Source of the DNA: Adhaeribacter rhizoryzae
Lineage (GTDB): Bacteria; Bacteroidota; Bacteroidia; Cytophagales; Hymenobacteraceae
Direction of reading: 5' to 3'
Assembly (NCBI RefSeq): GCF_008629685.1
Contig: NZ_VWSF01000036.1
Coordinates: 1 to 33,608, forward strand
Length of the DNA stretch: 33,608 nt
The notes beneath the pieces are model-generated. The model was not told the origin of the DNA. It saw only the letters and a program-made list of their open reading frames with translations, and made no database searches. The translations under genes and the position numbers were made by a program. Of this stretch, positions 14,304 to 23,739 are shown in pieces. Position 1 is the stretch's first letter; every line of letters begins with the position of its first letter.

Positions 14304-15008
14304 TTAATTGGCAGCTATGCGCTGATAAATCCGCTGCACCTGTACTGCCTGAAATGCGCCGCCTTTACTAGCCCGAAACCCGGCCTCGTTTAACTTACCA
14401 GCGATGGCTAGCCAGTTTAAACCCTGCGCCCGATAGAGCTGGACCATGGCCGCAGCCCGTTTGTTATTTTGGTTTTCGGCGGCTTTTTGCTTGACCGCTA
14501 GCCCACCGGCCAACCGGTGTTCATAGGTGAGGTTAACCGGCTTACCTAATTTATTAATCACGTTGCCATTTTTGGAAACCGTCCAGCCTTCTGTTTCTAT
14601 TTTGTGTTTAATCTGACGCAAGGCCGCTTTGGTGCGGCTGCTAATCATTTCCCGCTCATGTTGAGCCATGACCGCAAAGATGCCAATGGTTAACGTGTTG
14701 GCATCCGGCATATCGGCACAAATAAAATCAACCCCGCTATCCTTCAAGGTAAAAATAAAAGCGGCATTGCGGCTGAGCCGGTCCAGCTTGGCAATCACCA
14801 AAGTGGCTTTGGTTTTGCGGGTATGTTCGATGGCGGCCAGTAGCTGCGGCCGGTTGTTTTTCTTGCCGCTCTCCACCTCGATATATTCCCCGGCAATTTT
14901 CCCGCCTTTCAAAAAAGAAGCCACGGCGTATTGCTGCGCTTCCAGGCCCAGGCCACTGGCCCCCTGCTTGGCGGTACTTACCCGGTAATAGGCGACATAC
15001 TGTTTCAT
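14304..15008 (-). CDS. Serine recombinase (resolvase/invertase), 234 aa
   Basis: N-terminal catalytic domain with the nucleophile S11 in YYRVSTAKQG, the arginines of IAKLDRLSRN, and the usual DMPDANTLTIGIFAVMAQHEREMISSRTK that leads into the E helix. The C-terminal part ends in a HTH (LNWLAIAGKLNEAGFRASKGG). Size is that of small resolvases rather than large integrases. It may resolve plasmid multimers or have moved the AbiC-like gene. Upstream, 16 bp away, is a truncated copy; downstream, beyond the AbiC-like gene, a decayed one. Notably G/C-richer than the AbiC-like gene it precedes. Confidence 0.93.
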   Translation of the reverse strand: MKQYVAYYRVSTAKQGASGLGLEAQQYAVASFLKGGKIAGEYIEVESGKKNNRPQLLAAIEHTRKTKATLVIAKLDRLSRNAAFIFTLKDSGVDFICADMPDANTLTIGIFAVMAQHEREMISSRTKAALRQIKHKIETEGWTVSKNGNVINKLGKPVNLTYEHRLAGGLAVKQKAAENQNNKRAAAMVQLYRAQGLNWLAIAGKLNEAGFRASKGGAFQAVQVQRIYQRIAAN

Positions 15009-15024
15009 GCGGATAAACTAAAAT

Positions 15025-15360
15025 TTAAGCAGTAAAAAAGGTGTCGAACAGATCCAATTGAACGGCCAGAATAACTAAGCCGGACTGGCGCAAATTCGCT
15101 ATAAAAGCCGGGTCACGACACAACCGGTTCAACCGGTCTACTATCAGCGTGCTTCCGGTAACCTGGGCATGGGCAATAGCCGCATCCAGCTCCGGCCGGC
15201 CGTTACTCAGCCCACCACCTACTCCGGTATACTCGGCTACCAGTTCGCCTTTCCCTTTGATAAAGGTTTTTACCATCTCTTGCTGGGCCTTTAACCCAAA
15301 ATCGCTTTTGGCCTGGAGCGGGGTACTGGCCCAGTAATAAGCGATATACTTTTTCTCCAT
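15025..15360 (-). pseudogene. Truncated serine recombinase copy, 111 aa
   Basis: MEKKYIAYYWASTPLQAKSD aligns with the start of the intact enzyme; the nucleophile Ser is kept but the preceding conserved Arg is Trp. It continues SNGRPELDAAIAHAQVTGST, LIVDRLNRLCRDPAFIANL and stops after residue ~110, before the E helix and the DNA-binding domain. The frame is open further up to 15402, but those codons lie in an inverted repeat. Without a C-terminal domain it cannot recombine; it could at most form inactive dimers. Confidence 0.8.
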
Positions 15361-15388
15361 CTTAGGGTAAAAGTAATCGTTTTGGGTT

Positions 15389-15428
15389 ATTTTACAAACC
15401 ATGAACGAGCGTTTATGGTTTGTAAAAT
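15389..15428. other. Perfect 14-bp inverted repeat upstream of the recombinases
   Basis: ATTTTACAAACCAT (15389-15402) and ATGGTTTGTAAAAT (15415-15428) with a 12-base spacer. It sits between the divergent recombinase cluster and the YhcG gene. The 40-bp length fits a resolvase-binding subsite or an operator; as a terminator it would be odd here. Confidence 0.65.
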
Positions 15429-15521
15429 GGCCAGAATCACCATTCTTTCCGATATTAATTTTTTCACTATAATCATCTGGCTAGTTCTTGCAGCTGTATA
15501 TGTTATAATGTAATATTAGGA

Positions 15522-16649
15522 ATGACAGATTTGGACTTAAATCAAGGAGAAACTTACCGGACTTGGCTGGCAGAGTTGAAGAATAGAATACAAGTTTCTC
15601 AACTGAAAGCAGCAGTTAAAGTAAATACTGACCTCATTCTATTATACTGGCAATTGGGAAAAGAAATAGTTGAAAAACAACAAGCAGCAAATTGGGGAGA
15701 AGCCCTGATTGAGCAATTGTCAAAAGATCTAAGTTCCTCCTTCCCTGAAATGAAAGGCTTCTCTCGCACTAATCTCTTCTATGTTCGGAAGTGGTATCTC
15801 TTTTATAGTCAAGAACAGGAGTTAGTCCCACAGCTTGTGGGACAATTAAGTGAAATTACTCAGTTAAATAGAGAGCAAGAATTAATCCCACAGCTTGTGG
15901 GATTAATTCCTTGGGGACATAACAGGGAAATAATAACCAAATGCGCGGACGTTAAAGAAGCGCTCTTTTATGTGAGTGAGACGATTCGCCACAATTGGTC
16001 CCGTACTGTACTGCTATACCAGTTAGAAAGTAAGCTATACCAGCGGCAGGGAAAAGCCTTGAACAATTTTGCTTTGACTTTGCCCCAACCTCAAGCAGAA
16101 TTAGCCATAGAAACGCTCAAGAATCCATATAACTTTGATTTCCTCAGTTTAGGTCCGCAAGCCCGAGAAAGGGACCTGGAGAATGCGCTGGCTGATCAAG
16201 TAACAAAATTTCTCCTTGAGTTGGGTCAAGGTTTTGCTTACATGGGCAAGCAGTACCGGCTCAGTATTGGAGGAGATGATTTTTACCTAGACATTCTATT
16301 GTATCATACGAAGCTACGCTGCCATGTGGTGGTTGAGTTGAAGATGACAGAGTTTCAGCCAGAATATGCGGGAAAACTGAATTTTTACCTCAATGCCGTA
16401 GATGCGCAGTTGCGGCACCCGAATGACAATCCCAGCATTGGAATTCTTCTCTGTAAGACGCCCAATAAAGTGGTGGTGGAATATTCACTAAAAAATCTAA
16501 CCGCTCCGCTAGGAGTAGCAGAATATCAGCTGACGCAGGCTGTTCCCGAAGAGTTAAAAGGGGAGTTGCCGGCCATTGAAGAGCTAGAAGAAGAGCTCGA
16601 AAGAAGACTCAATACTAATAGCGATCATAAGAAGGATAACCGTGTTTAA
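15522..16649 (+). CDS. YhcG/DUF1016 PD-(D/E)XK nuclease, 375 aa
   Basis: N-terminal DUF1016_N helical domain (ILLYWQLGKEIVEKQQ, WGEALIEQLSKDL, KGFSRTNLFYVRKWYLFY) followed by the linker IPWGHN typical of the family and a C-terminal PD-(D/E)XK domain. Catalytic residues visible: E220 (RDLENAL), D257 (FYLDILLYH), E272 and K274 (VVELK), then the AGKLNFYLNAVD helix. Family members occur in restriction and other defence loci and are predicted DNA nucleases. Two palindromic insertions duplicate QELVPQLVG just before IPWGHN. It is read toward the giant STAND gene 95 bp downstream and may form an operon with it. Some fold-level uncertainty about substrate remains. Confidence 0.9.
   Translation: MTDLDLNQGETYRTWLAELKNRIQVSQLKAAVKVNTDLILLYWQLGKEIVEKQQAANWGEALIEQLSKDLSSSFPEMKGFSRTNLFYVRKWYLFYSQEQELVPQLVGQLSEITQLNREQELIPQLVGLIPWGHNREIITKCADVKEALFYVSETIRHNWSRTVLLYQLESKLYQRQGKALNNFALTLPQPQAELAIETLKNPYNFDFLSLGPQARERDLENALADQVTKFLLELGQGFAYMGKQYRLSIGGDDFYLDILLYHTKLRCHVVVELKMTEFQPEYAGKLNFYLNAVDAQLRHPNDNPSIGILLCKTPNKVVVEYSLKNLTAPLGVAEYQLTQAVPEELKGELPAIEELEEELERRLNTNSDHKKDNRV
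15825..15909 (+). repeat. Two coding palindromes inside the YhcG gene
   Basis: CCCACAGCTTGTGGG occurs at 15827-15841 and 15887-15901. The first is palindromic over GTCCCACA/TGTGGGAC, the second over 14-bp arms from 15879 to 15909 (arm GAATTAATCCCACA). Both encode the same phrase PQLVG. The insert lies in the variable linker before the IPWGHN motif, so the protein tolerates it. Confidence 0.85.
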
Positions 16650-16744
16650 TCTTAAGCTAAGAACCCTATTTGCTAAAGAAAAACCCCATTCAAGCATTAT
16701 AGACCAGTATATCTATTTTAATTTTACTTGTTAATCAATTTATT

Positions 16745-19700
16745 GTGCTTGCCTCCGCCCACCAAGGATATATCTATCAAGACATCTTAGGAGCTTATTT
16801 TGTAGCTCAAGAACTCGCTTATGGAAGAGTATCAACAACATTTGATTTTGATCATAAAAAAACGACTAAAGGAGTTCCTGATAAGTTTGATGATCTGGTA
16901 ATTTTTCAAGAAGGAAAAACAACCTTTCTCCAAGTTAAGTATAGCAATGACGAACACAAGCATGCTTTAGCCAAACAGGATTTTTCTTCAACTGGTCCCT
17001 ATGGTTTAGCACTATTTGACCTCTTTAAAACGTGGAAAGACCTACATAGACCTGGATGTTCTTGGAGGATATGCTTAGCTTGGGATCAACCAGCATCTGA
17101 CGATCCGATTCGCACAGTACTTATCCAGCTACCTGACCAAAAAAGTTTTCTTACAGGAACAACGTGCTATAAATTCGATAGCGATGCACTTTGGCCAGAA
17201 AGTGGTGAAGTTTTATCTTCATGGAATGCACTGAAAAAATGGTCAAAATCAGCCGATAGAACAATGTTCAAAGAGTTTCTGGATTGCCTTGTTATTGAAG
17301 TGAACTATCCAAAATCAACACTTCTACAAGACTACACTCAAGGACTTGAAAAGCAGTTAGCTCGGACAATAGAAAAAATTGGTATCGGTGTCTATCCCAA
17401 TGATCATCTAACTGTCCGCCAAGTTGCTGAGAGCTTGTGTACTATCGCACAAAGAAGAAGAGCTACAAAAAATAGCAAACCAATAAGTTGTAAAGACATT
17501 GCTCAAGAAATTGGCATAATCCAGTCCTATGGTGGCATAGAACAGAATTTCCCTATTGATGAAAACGTGCTTGTCACAACGTCCGAACGTGTTGAGCAAG
17601 TTGCTAAAGCCCTAGAAGAGCATCGTATAGTTGTTCTCACTGCTGAGCCGGGTGCTGGGAAGTCATGGTTTATTGAAAATCTCGAGAAGCATCTCCAGGA
17701 TACTACACAGATAGTAAAGCACTACTGTTATACTGCACTTGAAGACCCTCTTTCTCTTAAAAGAATTACCGTAAATGTTTTGTATGGTAGTCTTATTACT
17801 CAAATTCTTCAAAGTGATGAAGAATTAGGAAGTTTTAAGACCAAAAAATATGCTTCTAATCTAGAAGAACTAAATCTTCTTCTTAGAAATATCAGGAAAA
17901 AGACGCTCCTAATTGTCGACGGAATCGACCATATCTGGAGGGTGTACCAAAAGAACAGAGGAGGACTTACTGAAGACGAAACCACAATACTTCGGGCACT
18001 GGCACAACTCGATTGCTCCAATTCGTATGTATCGCTCCTTATAGTCTCACAGCCAATCGAGCAATTAGGTAAGCTTACACCATTTTATCAGTGCATATTA
18101 GCCCCTCTTACAGAGACTTTCGTTGAGGAGCTTTTAGGAAACCATGCAATTCCAAACAGTGAAGTAAATGAAATGTCACTTTCGCATATTATCCATAAGA
18201 AAAGTAATGGAAATGCCTTATATTGTAAATATATTATTGACCATGTTCTAGCCAACAAGGCACATACCTCTTTTGATTGGATTACCTCTCTTCCAGCCTA
18301 TCAATTTAATCTAACTGGATACTATCAATATTTGTATGAGCAGATTCAAGGCGATACGAGGGTGCCTTATGCGTTATGTGGAGCAGATTTTTCATTAACT
18401 GAAGATGAACTCAAGCATATTACCCATCTTGGCAAAGCTGTTTCGACACAACTAAATCAATTAAGACCGATCCTCAAGTACACAGCCGCACATGGATACT
18501 CTGTTTATCATGAAAGTTTTAAGCGTTTTGTAGTTAATACGATTAGGGAAGAAGAAGCATCAATTAACGACCTGATTTATCGCCCGCTTATTGCATGGCT
18601 TGAAAAGCATTCCTTTTTTGAATCTACGAAAGCATATGGTCATCTTTTAAAACTATACTACGAAATTGGTTCTTACGGTCGGATCGCAGAGACAATTGCA
18701 ATAGACTTCGTTAATAATAGTCTCTATTATGCTCAGCCCTTCCATAGTATCTATCGAAACCATCATCTTCAAAAAGCATCGCTCCATCATGTGGATGGAT
18801 TTGCTCCAATGATTATTATCGCAGAGCAGTCAAAAATTATTAACGAACTTGAGCATGTCGCTGAAAGTGTTCTTATCAACTATCTTAAGGCGGTTCAGCA
18901 GATTCATGGAGAAGAACCGATGTATCGTGTTCTTTGGGACGGAGAACATCTCTTAGTTAACACTAACGAAGCATTACGTTTTCTAGCTCAACAAGCATAC
19001 CTAGGGGAGCCTATTGTTCATTGGTCAATTGTTCCTAAACCTTCGAGCATACCATATGAAATTCTAGGTTTAATAGCAGTTAAATTTCTTCATACGAAGC
19101 AGTATGACAAGTTTGAAGAAATGTTCAAGAAAGCATATGAAAATCCAGAGTATAGAGAAGCTTTAGAAATTATAATAGATGAAATCGAATGGTACAGGAT
19201 ATACATTAAAGTTGATTGGACTATAAACACTCCATATTTTCATAGTATCCTCACTTCATCTAAACCTTCTGCCCTAACACTTAAGCAGGCAGTAGAACGA
19301 ATTATTTTAAACAAAGATTTTGTTTACGATGATGAGTGGAAGAGTATGATTCATGAGCTTTCTGCTTTAGCAAAAATAGCGACGCCGGAAGAAAGAGATA
19401 TGGCTATAGAGACTCTATCCCAATATAATTGGTTTCGGAACTGGCTTATCTATCTGATTAAGATAGCTGAACTTTCACAAAGAAAATATGACAGCGAAGA
19501 GCTTATAGATGCATTTACCTACCTTGTACGAGATCTCGAGCCTTTTAAAGGAGAGCCTCGTGTAAGTGATCTCTACAAACAACTTCCTTTTATTAAGAAG
19601 ACATTTCATAAGGGTTTACTACTCTGTAATGGTGATGAGAGCCTTCTCACCTCGTGTTGTGAACTTCTGGAAAAAGTGACAGAGGTTACAACAAGCTTTC

Positions 19701-22348
19701 AACACTCTTTTAGCGGTCCATTGACAGACGAAGAGTACCTAGAACTAATCGCGAACTATTTGCCAAGAGAGTACGTGATTGCTAAATATGAAAAGTATTT
19801 TGCTCCGTTAGGTTCAAGAAGACTCTATTCCTATGTGGCTGAAATTGCCTTCGAATATGCACGCTTATTGAGTAAGTCAGGAAGGGCTGAGGAAGCAAAG
19901 GTGAAGTACGGCGAAGGAATTCAAGCACTCACCGCATATGGATTTAGAAAAGATCGCACTTTCAGTGAAATATTATACTGTAGTGTTCCATACCAAATAG
20001 CATACGGTACATTAAGTGTAGAATGGTTCTATGAACTTTATTCTATGGCCATGACCGTTGTTACTCATACGGATGGAAAGTCTACAAGTAGATACCCGAT
20101 TGAATGGTTTGAAGAGTTTATTAAAGTATATCCACTTGATGCGCTGAGATTTATAGTGAGTGAAACACTAGAAAGTTCGGGAGCGAATTGGCACCAGGAG
20201 AAAGAATTCTCTCATTTATTAGAAGAGCATCCTTCCATCTTTACACCGACGCAGTGGTTTCTCCTGTGTAGGTCTCTTCCCATCGCTTCATCAGGTAAGA
20301 TTATTGATCAGGGTTTAACAGTATTTAATCAGATTGATGCAAGCCTGCAAGAAGTGTATCTCAGATGGCTACAATCACGGTCTCGAATTTTACAGGACGA
20401 GGAAGAATCGACATATACCTTAGAAATAGCTACTCGGTTTAAAAAGCAATTTGGTATTTCTCTTAAAATTAAAGAAGAATCAGAAAAGCGAACCGGCCTA
20501 GAAAAAATTCAAATACCAGAGGAGTTTCCAACAAAGTCAATAGAAGAGGCTCTTGCATTTCTTGAGAAGAATAGTCTAGCGGAACACCACGCGCAAGCAC
20601 TTATAGAGTTAATTGCCTCTACAACTGACTGGGAGGAAACCAAAGCAATTCTCAGTCAAGTTGCTCGTAGTTTTAGATATGGCCGTAATGAGGAGAAGTG
20701 GGTAAACTTTCTTTTTGAACCCGGAAGCCGTACATGGCTCTACTTTAATGTATGTCTCTTCGTATTCGTTACAGATGGATGGTACCATGGCCTTCACTAC
20801 ACACAATACCTTAAGCAGGCTTACGAAGTTAATTCTAAAGAAACCCTTTTGATACTTAAAGAGGTGCTAGCAGACTTACTATCTGCTGATATATATACAG
20901 GCCTTATTTCGTGTAATCTCATCAAAGCATTGTCTGAACTCCAAGTTGATGAATCTCAGGTTCATGATCTCATTCAGATGACATTTCAAATCGTAAAACG
21001 TCGTCTGCCCCATCCTCCAAACTCAGATATAAATACAACTATATATCAGGGACTTGAAGGATTTAGTCGCGATGAGATGGTTGTAGCACTATTGATCGCA
21101 AGGCTCAAAACTTTAACAACTGAAAAAACCCAGGGTGTTATATGGTCACTAACATATATAGCACAAACAAAACCAGAGACGCTTTTTAAACCTTATAGTT
21201 GGGCATTTTCAAACAACACTTACTTCCTACCTATCCATAGAGGTGTTCTCCTTCAGATTCTTAAAGAATTTGTCGATCTGAAATTAATCCCTATAGGGCT
21301 CATTGGGCAATTTATTAATAATTACCCAACTGGATTCTTTCTTGAAGACCAATATATTCGCTCATTTGTCAATTACAGTATAGAATTAGATGAGACCTCA
21401 GCAAGAAGTATTCTACATCAAGCTCATCAAGAAGACAACGGGTTCTTTTCTTATATTCATGTAAAATACAGAACTCTCTATAAATACTTTGGACCTCTTA
21501 CAGGATCATTTAATGCTTATGTCTATAAAAGGGACGAAATAAATAAAAAGCATAAGTCCTACTATATGAGGGCCGAGGATATAATAACTCCTATTGTTCC
21601 TCTTGCCAATGCAACATACGAAATAATAAATAGTCAATTTTACGAGCACTTAAAAGAGCTTACGGATTACTTTAATCCAGCTTATGTTTGTGATCTTAAT
21701 TTCTTCTTGCCAGAAATTGTCCTTCAGGTTGGTACCTTATCAACAAGGCCACCAAGTATCCCATACCCCGAGAACTTTCCTTCCTTTGAAGTGCGTGACA
21801 CTACCACTCCTTTAAATGATAATGATTGGATAGTTCTCGCTTCAAAGGAAAAAGAACTCTATGGTGACCGTCATAAATCTAAGAATACTCGGTACTCATC
21901 ACTATTGCTAACATCCGGTGAAAGACCAAAGCCTGATGAAGAATTCTATGCACGACATCTCTTTAGGGCAAAACAATACAGAGGAGGAGAAATTAAAAAA
22001 TATCCATACGACCAGCCAATCTGTATGCTAGATATTTTTGACACTCTTGAACGTACTAACCTTGTCTATGTCTCTCCTTTTATCATTAGAGAACTCGGGC
22101 TTAAAATCAATCCTAACCTTCATGCAGGCTTCCAAGCACTCAATAATTTTGGTGAGGTTATAATAACTATGGTTACCTGGAAAGAGAATTACTATGGTAG
22201 CGTTGAGGATGGGACGGAAGCCCCACAATTGGAAGGAGTAGCAGTAATGATAAGGGCAGATCACTATGCTCGCCTTTTAGCTGTTTATAAAAACGAGAGT
22301 TGGTTTGTTTTAAGACAGGATGATACTAGAGAGCATATATGGAAATGA
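16745..22348 (+). CDS. Avs-like STAND NTPase with Cap4-type nuclease, 1867 aa
   Basis: A giant intracellular sensor-effector protein. Residues 1-~200: nuclease domain of the Cap4 type, with GYIYQD (8-13), FDDLVIF (48-54, acidic active-site residue) and LQVKYSN (62-68, the Q-x-K of PD-(D/E)XK). Residues ~275-600: STAND/NACHT-type ATPase, Walker A in TAEPGAGKSW (299-308), Walker B LLIVDGIDH (388-396), sensor LLIVSQP (431-437) and winged-helix end YHESFKRF (588-595). The remaining ~1270 residues are helical, TPR-like repeats that in Avs proteins recognise phage proteins such as terminase or portal. Start is GTG at 16745, directly before the domain; no ATG fits. It follows the YhcG nuclease. Which Avs type, or a new one, cannot be told by eye; the C-terminal sensor has no feature I know. 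Confidence 0.88.
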   Translation: MLASAHQGYIYQDILGAYFVAQELAYGRVSTTFDFDHKKTTKGVPDKFDDLVIFQEGKTTFLQVKYSNDEHKHALAKQDFSSTGPYGLALFDLFKTWKDLHRPGCSWRICLAWDQPASDDPIRTVLIQLPDQKSFLTGTTCYKFDSDALWPESGEVLSSWNALKKWSKSADRTMFKEFLDCLVIEVNYPKSTLLQDYTQGLEKQLARTIEKIGIGVYPNDHLTVRQVAESLCTIAQRRRATKNSKPISCKDIAQEIGIIQSYGGIEQNFPIDENVLVTTSERVEQVAKALEEHRIVVLTAEPGAGKSWFIENLEKHLQDTTQIVKHYCYTALEDPLSLKRITVNVLYGSLITQILQSDEELGSFKTKKYASNLEELNLLLRNIRKKTLLIVDGIDHIWRVYQKNRGGLTEDETTILRALAQLDCSNSYVSLLIVSQPIEQLGKLTPFYQCILAPLTETFVEELLGNHAIPNSEVNEMSLSHIIHKKSNGNALYCKYIIDHVLANKAHTSFDWITSLPAYQFNLTGYYQYLYEQIQGDTRVPYALCGADFSLTEDELKHITHLGKAVSTQLNQLRPILKYTAAHGYSVYHESFKRFVVNTIREEEASINDLIYRPLIAWLEKHSFFESTKAYGHLLKLYYEIGSYGRIAETIAIDFVNNSLYYAQPFHSIYRNHHLQKASLHHVDGFAPMIIIAEQSKIINELEHVAESVLINYLKAVQQIHGEEPMYRVLWDGEHLLVNTNEALRFLAQQAYLGEPIVHWSIVPKPSSIPYEILGLIAVKFLHTKQYDKFEEMFKKAYENPEYREALEIIIDEIEWYRIYIKVDWTINTPYFHSILTSSKPSALTLKQAVERIILNKDFVYDDEWKSMIHELSALAKIATPEERDMAIETLSQYNWFRNWLIYLIKIAELSQRKYDSEELIDAFTYLVRDLEPFKGEPRVSDLYKQLPFIKKTFHKGLLLCNGDESLLTSCCELLEKVTEVTTSFQHSFSGPLTDEEYLELIANYLPREYVIAKYEKYFAPLGSRRLYSYVAEIAFEYARLLSKSGRAEEAKVKYGEGIQALTAYGFRKDRTFSEILYCSVPYQIAYGTLSVEWFYELYSMAMTVVTHTDGKSTSRYPIEWFEEFIKVYPLDALRFIVSETLESSGANWHQEKEFSHLLEEHPSIFTPTQWFLLCRSLPIASSGKIIDQGLTVFNQIDASLQEVYLRWLQSRSRILQDEEESTYTLEIATRFKKQFGISLKIKEESEKRTGLEKIQIPEEFPTKSIEEALAFLEKNSLAEHHAQALIELIASTTDWEETKAILSQVARSFRYGRNEEKWVNFLFEPGSRTWLYFNVCLFVFVTDGWYHGLHYTQYLKQAYEVNSKETLLILKEVLADLLSADIYTGLISCNLIKALSELQVDESQVHDLIQMTFQIVKRRLPHPPNSDINTTIYQGLEGFSRDEMVVALLIARLKTLTTEKTQGVIWSLTYIAQTKPETLFKPYSWAFSNNTYFLPIHRGVLLQILKEFVDLKLIPIGLIGQFINNYPTGFFLEDQYIRSFVNYSIELDETSARSILHQAHQEDNGFFSYIHVKYRTLYKYFGPLTGSFNAYVYKRDEINKKHKSYYMRAEDIITPIVPLANATYEIINSQFYEHLKELTDYFNPAYVCDLNFFLPEIVLQVGTLSTRPPSIPYPENFPSFEVRDTTTPLNDNDWIVLASKEKELYGDRHKSKNTRYSSLLLTSGERPKPDEEFYARHLFRAKQYRGGEIKKYPYDQPICMLDIFDTLERTNLVYVSPFIIRELGLKINPNLHAGFQALNNFGEVIITMVTWKENYYGSVEDGTEAPQLEGVAVMIRADHYARLLAVYKNESWFVLRQDDTREHIWK

Positions 22349-22575
22349 ACATCTGCTGTATTTTTAAAAGAGTAAATCCATATACGCACGGAGAAGTTTA
22401 TTTCTAGTTAATATAAAAACGATTATTAGTCTAATTACCCTTTGTTAAGCATTCGACTGGAAGATGGACTATAAACGGGAGCAGCAGGAAAGTTTTGCTT
22501 ATTGTTATGCTATTCGCAGCAATGAAGGAGCCGGGGTATAGGACGGCGGGGGATAGTATTTACTCCCTTTATTTT
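22349..22575. other. Gap between convergent defence genes
   Basis: 227 bp between the STAND gene and the minus-strand nuclease gene. No clear terminator; nothing else seen. Confidence 0.35.
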
Positions 22576-23595
22576 TCATTCTAAATGTATAGTTTCATAA
22601 TCAATAATTATATCCTTTGGTTGAAAGTTTATCGCCAATATTAAAACCTCTTTTACTCCTTCAACCCTTAATTCGTTAACGTAGTTATTTAATTTAATTT
22701 GAGTTAATGCAGTACTAACATTTGTATTGTCTGATTTAATTTCAATAAGAAGTCCTGGGTGATTTTTGTTAATTGGGAAAGCACAAATATCATATCTGCC
22801 GAAACCGGATTCTTTATTCGATTTTAAATTGTAGAGATTTAATCGACCTTCTAATATTCCAAGAAGATAAACATGATAGTATTTTTCTTTTTCATCTTTA
22901 CTTATGTCGTGATAGCTCGGTATGAACAAAGCATTTTTTAAATTTTCAGTCAGAAGTTCATAATTCCTTTGAAGTAAAGGAGTTAAAAAGTTTCTCCCTT
23001 TTACGTTTACCTCTAATCCTAATTTATAGCTCTCAATAATCTCTTTTAGCTCAATTCCAAAATCTAATTTATCAAGCTCAATCAGTTCTTTTAAATCTTT
23101 GATTCTCTTATCTAGGTATTCTTTATATCTCTCTATGAATTTCTGTGGATGAGTATTATTATAACTATCTTTCTGTTTCTCAATCGTTAGGAGCTTTATT
23201 GCTTCACTATACTTTTTGTCCTGGATTTTTACTTCAATTTCTCTTTCATATTCATTAGAAATCAAATTTATCATTGAATTTGTAAGCCAGACTAAATCTA
23301 TGTATAGTACATGACTCATCATTTCATTTGCAGATGTATCATTTTCAACTTCTTTTTTCTCATAAAACTCAATTCCCTTCATCGCTGAATAAATTGCAGG
23401 ATGAGAAGTCATAGGGACTTTGCCATCTATTGACTTGATGCTTTTTCCTATTTGAATTGAGCATAAAATTTCTTTTCTATCATATGGAATATTTCTATCC
23501 GTAAAAAAAGTTATTTGAAATTTATCAATTAGAGCAAGTATTTTTTCCGCAGCTCTTGCTAATTCATAAATACTATAATAGGGCCCGTATTCCAT
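22576..23595 (-). CDS. PD-(D/E)XK nuclease-domain protein, 339 aa
   Basis: The last ~100 residues form a PD-(D/E)XK nuclease of the type seen at the end of DUF1703/AAA proteins: YHVYLLGILEGRL, then NKESGFGRYD (D269), GLLIEIK (E285, K287) and a long TALTQIKLNNYVNEL helix. The usual N-terminal AAA ATPase is absent; instead there are ~240 residues of helices (e.g. YDRKEILCSIQIGKSIKS, MMSHVLYIDLVWLTNSMINL) that I do not recognise. A stand-alone nuclease with an unknown sensor or regulatory half fits the defence context. Low G/C like the AbiC-like gene. No partner in an operon. Confidence 0.8.
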   Translation of the reverse strand: MEYGPYYSIYELARAAEKILALIDKFQITFFTDRNIPYDRKEILCSIQIGKSIKSIDGKVPMTSHPAIYSAMKGIEFYEKKEVENDTSANEMMSHVLYIDLVWLTNSMINLISNEYEREIEVKIQDKKYSEAIKLLTIEKQKDSYNNTHPQKFIERYKEYLDKRIKDLKELIELDKLDFGIELKEIIESYKLGLEVNVKGRNFLTPLLQRNYELLTENLKNALFIPSYHDISKDEKEKYYHVYLLGILEGRLNLYNLKSNKESGFGRYDICAFPINKNHPGLLIEIKSDNTNVSTALTQIKLNNYVNELRVEGVKEVLILAINFQPKDIIIDYETIHLE

Positions 23596-23739
23596 ATCTT
23601 TTTTTATTGATACTGTTTTCTTTCTTGAGCATAATTAGTGGCTAAAAGGAGTTATTACGCTTAGCCGCCGATCAAGGGTTAGCTAAACGTAATTGCGGCC
23701 GTATATATAGTAAAAAATTAATGTATTTAAAGGAAGTAC
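23596..23739. other. Gap with a short interrupted inverted repeat
   Basis: ATTACGCTTAGC at about 23652 and GCTAAACGTAAT at about 23681 are near-complementary around CGCCGATCAAGGG. It may be part of the recombination region next to the repeat that follows. Confidence 0.35.
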
